A stretch of 64,000 bases of DNA, taken from the NCBI GenBank assembly GCA_001247695.2, contig LGRX02029082.1, forward strand, positions 1 to 64,000. Direction: 5' to 3'. The notes beneath the pieces were generated by a model that saw only the letters and a list, made by a program, of their open reading frames with translations, did no database searches and was not told the origin of the DNA. Below, piece after piece: positions 28,560-38,500 of the stretch (position 1 is the first letter of the stretch; each line of letters begins with the position of its first letter). This DNA is from Cymbomonas tetramitiformis (Eukaryota; Chlorophyta; Pyramimonadophyceae; Pyramimonadales; Pyramimonadaceae). The position numbers and the translations under genes were made by a program.

Positions 28560-29180
28560 ATCGGTCATGACCCTGACAGATCTCCCCTCTTAAAAGAGTT
28601 GTGACCTCACAACGGGCATACCTTTGTATATGTCTATGATGTCTTTGTTGTTGTCGCTTCTTGCTGGTACCAGTCTTCTTACACCGATTTGAGGCGTCCC
28701 TCATGGTGTTTTTAGGTTATTGGGGGGAACTGAGTCCACTTTAGTCCCTCACCTTAGGCATTTAGCCCTACAGTTCTTAGGATGTAGCCCCCATGAATTG
28801 CGTATCGTATTTCAGAGTGACGTTTCAAGGTATCTTCCGAGGTTTACGTTACGGATAGATATTTGCGCTTGCCGTCGACACCTTCGATGATCGACGATTT
28901 AACGAACGATTCTCGGCGATAATGCATCCACCTCTTCCTCCCTTCAGAGAGCTTACTCCCCCGAAGTTCACAGGAATACTATGGAGAGCCCCTTTCGAAT
29001 ATTTCGAAATGGCTTCTTTTTAATGCAGCGGAGGAGGCCCTGCTTACGAGATATCGGAGGGTCTTTATAAGTCCACTTTAAATCCTCACCCGTCTGCCAA
29101 ACTCCCTTTTTTCGGTCCGGTACGCGCGCTTTGACGAACATCTATCGCGATATATATACATATATCTCAGTGAGTCAGAT
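28560..29180. other. no gene recognised
   Basis: Mixed sequence between the MITE-like element and the minisatellite block. No ORF of note and no repeat was recognised. Confidence 0.4.
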
Positions 29181-29269
29181 ATGCGCGAGCCTTGCATACC
29201 CCACAACCAGATACGCATATCTTTGTGGGGTATGTGTGTGCCTTGAATATCTCACGCACATACTACACT

Positions 29270-29905
29270 AGGGCTCCACTGTGCGTGCAAGTGACAAGGG
29301 CTCCAATGCATATGCAAGTGACAAGGGCTCCAATGCATAAGCAAGTGGCAAGGGCTCCACCGTATATGCAAGTGACAAGGGCTCCTTGTACGTATATGCA
29401 AGGGGCAAGGGCTCCACACTATATGCAAGTGACAAGGGCTCTTGCGTGCAAGGGGCAAGGGCTCCACTCTATATGCAAGTGACAAGGGCTCCTTTGTGCG
29501 TGCAAGTGACAAGGGCTCCACCGCATATGCAAGTGACAAGGGCTCCACACTATTAATATGCAAGTGACAAGGGCTCCACTTGCGTGCAAGTGACAAGGGC
29601 TCCAATGCATATGCAAGTGGCAAGGGCTCCACTGTATATGCAAGTGACAAAGGCTCCATTGTACGTATATGCAAGGGGCAAGGGCTCCACTCTATATGCA
29701 AGTGATAAGGGCTCCACTGTATATGCAAGGGGCAAGGGCTCCACTGTATATGCAAGTGACAAGGACTACATAGTATATGCAAGTGACAAGGCGCTCCACT
29801 GCATATGCAAAGTGGCAAGGGCTCCATTGCATATGCAAGTGGCAAGGCTCCATTGTATATGCAAGTGGCAAGGGCTCCACTGCATATGCAAGTGACAAGT
29901 GCTAA
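29270..29905. repeat. 27-bp minisatellite (GCAAGTGACAAGGGCTCCA)
   Basis: About twenty or more units of about 27 bases built on TGCAAGTGACAAGGGCTCCA with variable GCATA/GTATA spacers. Three more units in the same orientation occur at 31,605-31,685. Units that are multiples of three keep both strands open, which explains the 248-codon ORF here. Confidence 0.9.
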
Positions 29906-31300
29906 GATATCTGTGTGAGATATGTGTGAGCCTTGCATATACCCCACAACCATATACACATATCTTTGTGGGGTATGTGTGCGCCTTGAATACCCCACTC
30001 ACAGATACATATATATATATCTCAGTGAGTCGGATATGCGCGAGCCTTGCATACCCCACAACCAGATACGCATATCTTTGTGGGGTATGTGTGTGCCTTG
30101 AATATCTCACGCACAGATACATATATCTGTGTGAGATATGTGTGAGCCTTGCATATACCCCACCACCAGATACACATATCTTTGTGGGGTATGTGTGCGC
30201 CTTGAATACCCCACTCACAGATACATATGTCTCAGTGAGTCAAATATGCGTGAGCCTTGCATACCCCACAACCAGAGACACATATCTTTGTGGGGTATGT
30301 GTGTGCCTTGAACGTATCAAGGAAGGAATCGAAGCGTTCGACAACGATGCCATATTCATCTTCAGAGATAACCCCACTTGAATCGAGATCACATCAATCG
30401 ATTCAAGTGGGGTTATCTCTGAAGCAGGGAAGATATCTTCCGTTGAGCTGGTACGGCCCCAAATCAATTTTTCTTTCGGCCCGCCTTCGGCCCGCCCGGC
30501 CCAAACTAGAAAATGCCCGCCGCAGGCGCGAAAATTTTAATCTTAAGTATGAGAAAATGCAAAAATCGCAAAATTTTCATCAAAATTTCAGAAGTTTGCG
30601 TCAAATTGGTTCGGCCCCAAAGCAATTTCTCTTTCGGCCCCTCTTCGGCCCGGGCCTCATTTTGGCGACTCAGTTCGGCCCGGGGCCGGCCAATCGGGGT
30701 AAGATATCTTCCCTGCTCTGAAGATGAATATGGCATCGTTGTCGAACGCTTTGATTCCTTCCTTGATACGTTCAAGGCACACACATACCCCGCAACCAGA
30801 GACACAGACAAAGATATGTGTCTCTGGTTGTGGGGTATGCAAGGCTCACGCATATCTGACTCACTGAGACATATGTATCTGTGAGTGGGGTATTCAAGGC
30901 ACACACATACCCCACAAAGATATGCGTATCTGGTGGTGGGGTATATGCAAGGCTCACACATATCTCACACAGATATATGTATCTGTGCGTGAGATATTCA
31001 AGGAACACACATACCCCACAAAGATATGCGTATCTGGTTGTGGGGTATGCAAGGCTCGCGCATATCTGACTCACTGAGATATATGTATCTGTGAGTGGGG
31101 TATTCAAGGCGCACACATACCCCACAAAGATATGTGTATATGGTTGTGGGGTATATGCAAGGCTCACACATATCTGACTCACTAAGACATATGTACATGT
31201 GAGTGGGGTATTCAAGGCACACACATACCCCACAAAGATATGCGTATATGGTTGTGGGGTATATGCAAGGCTCAAACAGATTTCACAGAGATATCTTAGC
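29906..31300. repeat. large imperfect palindrome with 110-bp subrepeats
   Basis: Left arm 29,906-30,366, right arm about 30,714-31,300. Each arm has two to three roughly 110-base units containing TCTTTGTGGGGTATGTGTG and GAGCCTTGCATA. The innermost matching segment, TATCAAGGAAGGAATCGAAG at 30,316, recurs inverted near 30,760. The 350-base centre holds a hairpin (30,366-30,421, arms with AACCCCACTTGAATCGA) and a TTCGGCCC-rich insert. Confidence 0.85.
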
Positions 31301-31600
31301 ACACGCACAGATACCCACATATTCCAGCACATATCTTAGCACACGCACATAGATATACACATATCTTAGCACACGCGCAGATACACACATATCTTAACAC
31401 ATATCCTAGCACAAGCTTAGCGCACGCACAGATATACATATATTCTAGCACAGGCATAGCACAGGCATAGCACAAGCACACGGTTACTCATGTATCTCAG
31501 CACAAGCATAGCACACGCACATAGGTACGCACATATGTTAACACATATCTTAGCACACGCACAGCTACCCACATATCTTAACACATATCTTAGCACAAGA
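31300..31600. repeat. AGCACACGCACAGATA-type short tandem repeats
   Basis: Degenerate repetition of CACATATCTTAGCACACGCA between the palindrome and the residual minisatellite units. No coding potential. Confidence 0.7.
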
Positions 31601-31859
31601 TCGAAAGGGCTCCACTGCATATGCAAGTGGCAAGGGCTCCACTGAAAAAATGCAGGTGACAAGGGCTCCACTGCATATGCAAGTAAGGGGGGTTGAGTAG
31701 CGGTGTTAAGCGGCAATTATAGGTTGAATACCCTTCCAGAGGGTTGTCTACTTGGGAGGAATGCCCGTCACTTGTATGAATAATGACAACATATAATGGA
31801 TAAGATGAGTATAGGGATGGGGGGGGGGCATGCATAACTTGCAAACTTGCAATGAAGTG

Positions 31860-32515
31860 CCCTGGCCGATTCAGGGCCAGAAAGGCATTTGCAGGGTCTG
31901 AAAGGCATTTTCAGGGCCTGAAAAGTCGTTTTCTGGGTCTGAAAGGCATTTTCAGGGCCTGAAAAGTCATTTTCTGGGCCTGAAAACCATTCTCAGACCC
32001 TGAAAACCATTTTCAGGCCCGGAGACCCGTTTTCAGGGTCTGAAAACCATTTTCAGGGCCTGAAAAGTCATTTTCAGGGCATGAAAACCATTTTCAGGGC
32101 CTGAAAAGTCATTTTCAGACCCTGCAAAGTCGTTTTCAGGCCCTGAAAACCGTTTTCAGGGTCTGAAAACCGTTTTCAGGGCCTGAACACCATTTTCAGG
32201 TCCTGAATAGTCGTTTTCAGGGCCTGAAAAGTCGTTTTCAGGCCCTGAAACCCGTTTTCAGGCCCTGAAACCCGTTTTCAGGGTCTGAAAACCATTTTCA
32301 GGGCCTGAAAAGTCATTTTCAGGCCTTGAAAACGTCTGAAAACCATTTTCAGGGCCTGAAAAGTCATTTTCAGGCCCTGAAAACCATTTACAGGGCCTGA
32401 AAAGTCATTTTCAGGCCCTGAAAACCATTTTCAGGCCCTGAAAACCATTTTCAGGGCCTGAAAACGGTTTTCAGGCCCTGAAAGCCATTCTCAGGGCCTG
32501 AAAAGGCATTTGTAG
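31860..32515. repeat. array of palindromic TTTTCAGGGCCTGAAAA units, right
   Basis: About thirty units of CATTTTCAGGGCCTGAAAAG and variants at roughly 20-base spacing, much longer than the corresponding left array. They lie immediately inside the right inverted repeat. Confidence 0.9.
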
Positions 32516-32922
32516 GCCTTATGTGAATTTTCAGGGCTTGGAACACTGTAAAATTTTCAGGCCCTGAACTTTTTTTTCAGGGGGCAAGATGGGGACATGA
32601 GAATATAATTCTAAACTTTATATAACACGAAAAGTGAATAAAAAGTTCAGGCCTGAAAAAAAAGTTCAGGGGGCATCTTAAGAGTGTGAATTCCAAATTT
32701 TCAGGCCCTGAACTTTTGTGTAAAACTTATATTAACCATGAGGTTTTTTCTAAGGTGTATAACTAGCCTAGTATAAAACAAGTTCAGACCTTGAAAGTCA
32801 TTTTCAGGGCCTGAAAAATATTTTCAGGGCCTGAAAAAAAAGTTCAGGGGGCAATTTTTCAGGGGGCAAAAAAAAAGTTCAGGGGGCAATCGTAAGTAGC
32901 CCCCCATCTGCCGGATTTACTC
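32515..32922. repeat. right terminal inverted repeat of the 19.9-kb unit
   Basis: Reverse complement of 13,006-13,420 in the same order of landmarks, ending CTGCCGGATTTACTC at 32,922. Small length differences in poly-A and palindromic tracts are present. Confidence 0.8.
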
Positions 32923-35000
32923 CTATTTTGAGTGCTTAACACTGGCTTAACATTGTAGTTCCGATCCACGGACAGTTCCTATTGACGGCCATCTACCTCT
33001 ATGGATCTTAGTGAAGCAGAGATGAATGCACTCAATTCAGTAGACCATTCCTTGATCTACATCCGCACGTATAAAATAATTGTGTGAACGCATATTATAA
33101 TTTTTATAGCGTCTGGCACGTGTGCGATCATATACGATTATGCATATGTTGTACACATCATGCATGTCTGCATGCATGCATCTCGCAACTATTACGTGAT
33201 TATATTATCATTTCTCAATCTCTGTAATTTTTACCTACGATATACGTTCCTCCTACGTTATACGATTATTATTATTATTATTATTAAACGTCACAGACGC
33301 GGCGTTTTCGGCTGGCCTGATTTCTGAGATTTACTGAGTCGTGTCAGCGTGTCACTCCGTACTCTAGAGCTGCCCAACTTAAAGTGGTCCGTTCATTTTT
33401 GACAGTGGTAATTTTACGAATCCGACAGTCCATATACGATTCCAGAGATCAAAATACGATACACTCCTTTGTTGCTCCCCAGGAATCTCTTCGAACCTTC
33501 CGATGTTCCCGATCTGAAAATATTGGACGGCTCAACTTTAGTTGGGCACCCCTACCGTACTCGCGTGAGACAACGGACAACTTAGCTCTATGACGGTCGA
33601 GTTTTTTCCGAAAATCGATACCGTTTTTGACTTAGTCGCGTAGACCTCCCACGAGTGCGAGCCACGGGCTGTCACCCCACCATTCTGCCACCACTCTACC
33701 CCCCACCCCTCCGGGTAATTTTGGGGATGTCCTGTGGTGCATTTGAGTACCTCGCACGCCCTTATACCTCAAGGGAATCACTCCAGAGCGGCCCATCTGC
33801 TCACCCACCCACCACACTGAGGACCCCCTCTGGACCTCTATGACTAACCCCCGAAATTCCTGCAAAGTTTTGCAGGTTTTTCTCGCCCCCCTTAGCCCCC
33901 CGGCGTGCAAATTACCCCAAGGTACCTACTTGACCCCTGTGCACCGAAATATGGCCATTGGGCCTACGCTACAGCTCGCACAATGCACCTGAATCACTAC
34001 TGTACCCCTGGGCTTCCCTCCAGAATTGGAGGGCAAACGGTCATAGAGTTAGACATGCACAGGCAGACGGAAGGGTGGATTCAAGGCTGGGAAAGCGGGC
34101 GTGTAAACTACACTTGACAGGAACTGCCTGAACTTCCGCCTGCTTCTGAAAACGCATTTTCCGAGTACAACGCCCTGTTATGAGCTGACTGATACACCAT
34201 GCCAAAAAAGTCAGTGTGGAGAATGAAGTACGCCCTCTTCTTGTTCTGGACAGCCGTGTCAGGTGAGAGCGAGAGTGCGTATCTTGGTTCCAAGTGCTGC
34301 AAACGTGCCTTGAGCTGCTCTGCTGCACCCGGGGGGCGTAATTTCGTAGGCAGCGCAAGCGGCGCCACAGCATTAGGGGACCTCGAGCTCGAAAAGAAAT
34401 ACCCAAATGGCAAGTCCGTTGCCAGCGACCCGAAACTCGCGCGACGCGTTTACACAGAAGAGGCTATCACTGGTGCGCAAACTGGGTGGTACCCAAGTTC
34501 ACCCGGATATTCTATTCCTGTGTCAAAGAAAAAGTGATCTGAAAGTCAGTTATGATCGCTTTCAGGTTTCTCTGTGTGCTTGGATTTGCCCCTTGCTTGC
34601 GTGTGACGGTCGTATAACAACGGGACGGCGGGAGCCTGCAGCTGTCCGAGGTTTCAGCGTCAGCAGTAACCCGTCCTTCGAAAGCGAGCCTGACGCGCGA
34701 AGTTTATGCGCGGCGCAGTATCACGACTTGCACTGCCCATCACGGCTTCCGGCAGCAGTTCTGTGCGTACCTCAAGCCTTGAACATGATTGAGCTTTCAC
34801 CGATCTCCTTTTCGTTGCTCTTCCATTTCAAGCAGAGTAGCCTGGGTGCGTTCGGGGGAATCCTATGCTCAGTTTCGAGATGGGTCGTCATACTACCGCC
34901 TCGTGCGCTCTTTTCGCAGGTTTGCCATCTTGGTCGCGGGAATAATTCAAACGATAGTAATACTATACACCGCGGTATACTTTCTTAGGAATTCCCGGGC
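32923..35000. other. no confident gene
   Basis: Several ORFs of 60-190 codons on both strands, none with a recognised domain. Some + strand sequence from about 34,790 may hold 5' exons of the CPR5-like gene, but no splice pattern could be fixed. Confidence 0.4.
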
Positions 35001-35400
35001 CCGAAGCAAGGAGACCATCGAACGATGCAGCTGCGGCCGACGTGTTCGTGAGCCAGATCACGTTGTGGTGACTAGCCTCGTGGCTGAGCACCTTGGGTGT
35101 CCCGGGGAGGGCACATCCTCCGAAAATCAGCAAGGGTCCCCTTCGAAGTCGGAGCGTCGATCGTCTTCCACCGCCAGCGCTGCGGAGCCCGAGCTTGTGT
35201 CCCAGGTGACTCCATCCCGCCGATCCCGATATCCTTCAGGGATGGTGTCCTTTAGCGTGACGTTGGAGGGACCGACGGGCTACCGCTGCGCACTCCCCGG
35301 GACGTGGCTTGCTCCGGACCAGCGCCTGCCCGCTAGACCGTGCTTGAGTGCGAGTTGCGTTTGTGTTTGGACCGCCCCTCCCACCGCGTGACACCGGTAT
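35000..35400 (+). other. possible 5' exon of the CPR5-like gene
   Basis: The + strand frame has KETIERCSCGRRVRE, then a Ser-rich stretch (SSENQQGSPSKSERRSSSTA) and RRSRYPSGMVSF. The Ser-rich basic character fits the N-terminal part of CPR5-type proteins, but no exon boundary or start codon was certain. Confidence 0.25.
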
Positions 35401-35523
35401 GGGTGCACGGCTCCCACGTAGGTTTGCTACAGATTTGAGGTTGCGTTCTTGTTTGGACCGCCCCTCCCACCCCGTGACACCGGTGTGTGCGCACCGTGCG
35501 CTGATGCTTGCCCCTGTGTGCAG

Positions 35524-38500
35524 CTGGTTATGGCTGCGGCAGTTTGCATCGCGAACTGGATGCGCAACCCATTCGGCGAGAAGGGAGTCCGAGGATACGA
35601 GCACTGGCTGACAGCGCTGGGGCGGCATTTGGAGCTCGTCGTCGAAGCAGAGCCTGCCATCCTGCAGTCGTGCCGCGAGTTGCAGTGCTCCCTCTCGCGG
35701 ATGCTCGCCGCGCGGACGGAGACGGAGACTGAGACTGAGCTGGCCGCGGACGGGAGTTCAAAGTTTGATGTGGCACAGCGGACCAAGCTGCCATACCTTC
35801 GGGAGGAGTGGGCAGAGCTGTCTGTGAAGGCCGCAAGCTTCACGGAGGACCTGGCTCTGCGTCTTGGGACACCTCTAGACTCTGCCTGGCTCGAGCCAAT
35901 CGAGACGGATGTTAACCAGCAAGATGTGGACGTGGCTCCGGGTGAGAATAGACCTTAGTATGATCCATTCAGACTGGAGGAGTCGAGCGCACTGTTTGTT
36001 CTTGGGCACTGCTTAGGTTCTGCTGCGCGACTGGATGGCACACAACCGGAGTGGCTGACCACTTGAGGGTGTTTCCCGGGAGTGAACCTAACTCTTGGTG
36101 CTGGGTGTGGTGTTGGTTGTGCTGGCAGGTGTCATCCCACAGAGCGCGAGTGCTGCGGTTGTGACTGACGAGGAGCTGCAGCTTTCGAGTGTATCGAGCA
36201 CGGGCGTCCCCACAAGCGGGCAGCGGTCGCTTCAGAGTGCCTCAGGGTTGACACCTAGTGCGATGGATCTCTTGCAACGGCTGGTTGACGACCAAGAGAT
36301 GAAGCTATCGACCAAATTGCAGGTAATCGATCTCAAAGCTTTCTCATCTGCACGTTGCGTAGGTTTCACATAGGGTTGCCAGGGGTTTGCGTAAGGCCGC
36401 ATAGGGTTGCCACGGGCTTGCGTAGGTTTCACATAGGGTTGCCACAGGCTTGCAGAGGGGCGCACAGGGTTGTCACGGGCTTGCGTAAGGTCGCATAGGG
36501 TTGTCACGGGCTTGCAGAGGTCCACACAGGGTTGCGGGGGGTTGCAGAGGGTCGCATGCCAGGGGGTTACATATAGCCGCACAGGGTTGCCAGGGGCTTG
36601 TGTTAGGCCGCATAGGGTTGTCGGGCAGTTGCATGGGGTTGTTGCAGGGTTGTATAGGATTGTGGGGGTTTGCATAGGTGTGTCCGGGGGTTGCAGGGGG
36701 TTTGTATGGGGTTTGCATAGGTGTGTCCGGGGGCTGCATAGAGGGTTGCATGGGGTCTTCCTAGGGTTACAGAGAGTTACCTAGGGTCCGTATATGAGGG
36801 TGGCGTAGGGGCTGTATTGGTAACCTAGGTATATGTTTAATAAGCCTGGGGGGATCCAATGGCTGTCGTGAGCCCTTGCCACACTGGCCATCAAGATGTG
36901 TGCGCTCGGCACTGAGCGGATCGGAGGGCCTCCGACACTGTATGCAGATAATGGATGTCGCTGTGAGGCATGAGAGCAATATTTTGCAGGTGCGCCACAC
37001 CTCCACGAACAACTAGCCTGCTCGGCTGTGTAGCACCGGTTTGGAAGCTCGACCACGATGTAGACAGGTGGGCACATGACTTTTGTGGGGAATATGCACA
37101 GTGTAGACAGATGGGCACGTGACTTTGTGGGGAATATGCACAGTGTAGACAGGTGGGCACGTGAGTTTGTGGGGAATATGCACAGTGTAGAGAGGTGGGC
37201 ATGTGACTTTGTGGGGAATATGCACAGTGTAGACAGGTGGGCACGTGAGTTTGTGGGGAATATGCACAGTGTAGAGAGGTGGGCATATGACTTTGTGGGG
37301 AATATGCACAGTGTAGAGAGGTGGGCATGTGAGTTTGTGGGGAATATGCACAGTGTAGACAGGTGGGCACGTGAGTTTGTGGGGAGATTGCACAGTGTAG
37401 ACAGGTGGGCATGTGACTTTGTGGGGAATTGCACAGTGTAGAGAGGTGGGCATGTAACTTTGTGGGGAATATGCACAGTGTAGAGAGGTGGGCACGTGAG
37501 TTTGGGGAATATGCACAGTGTAGACAGGTGGGCACGTGAGTTTGTGGGGAATATGCACAGTGTAGAGAGGTGGGCATATGACTTTGTGGGAATATGCACA
37601 GTGTAGAGAGGTGGGCATGTGACTTTGTGGGGAATATGCACAGTGTAGACAGGTGGGCACGTGAGTTTGTGGGGAATATGCACAGTGTAGAGAGGTGGGC
37701 ATGTGACTTTGTGGGGAACATGCACAGTGTAGACAGGTGGGCATGTGACTTTGTGGGGGACATCCACAGACGAAGCAGCTTGAGCTGCAGAAGCAGTCAA
37801 TGTCCGAGGCGATGAACGCAAACGCGCTTGCGGTGCATAGGAACTCCCTGGCCGCGGCCTCCTTGGAGCGGAAGCGCTCAGATTCTGTGAGCTACCAGAC
37901 AGCCACCTCGGCCGCCGCCCTCCGAGTGAGCTGTGCGGACATGCTGGCCACCGGGCTGGCCATCCAGCTCATCGCCTTGTGCGGCGCCTCCTGGGCCCAC
38001 ACGGGCTCCACCTCCGCCTCCCTAGTGCGCCACACCGCCCCGCACATTCTTGGTATGCGATGGGTGTGCCTTCAGTCCACATATCAAACTGATTTTCACG
38101 GCACACTGAACATTCTTTTGGGATGACGACATTGGGGTGGTTACAGTCGGCTTGCCTCGTGCCGCTTGGTGTGGCTGAGCTGGCATGTTTGCTTTAACAA
38201 GACCATGGACAAGGCGATCCTCATTCGGGGCTGGGCGATATTATGTCACAATCCAACCGAGTGATACGCCAATGCCATGCCCATATTTAACACATCCCAA
38301 ATTTTCATCTTGAATTAAGAAAGTGCGATCAGAAGACGTGGTTTCGGTTGAACACTCCATGATTCCATTCCCCTCAGTGCAGCCCTCTTGTTGCATGGCG
38401 CTGCTTCCCCTGGAGTGCGGGGGCCACCTGGCTTTCACGGCAGCATGCCTCTTACCACGTGGCGTTAGGCAGGCGGCCAATTGACCGCTTGCCTTGAGGA

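Noticed and set aside
29252..31332. ORFs of 248, 186, 160 and 150 codons
   Set aside because: Translations of the 27-bp minisatellite and of the palindrome subrepeats; no domain and the same peptides appear on both strands.
32000..32500. CRISPR array
   Set aside because: The repeated 17-mer is a palindrome with only about 3-5 bp between copies and no spacers; the genome is eukaryotic.
36781..37821. ORFs of 346, 290 and 243 codons on the - strand
   Set aside because: They lie in a 42-bp minisatellite whose period is a multiple of three, so all frames that escape a stop once stay open; the translations are simple repeats and the region is an intron of the CPR5-like gene.
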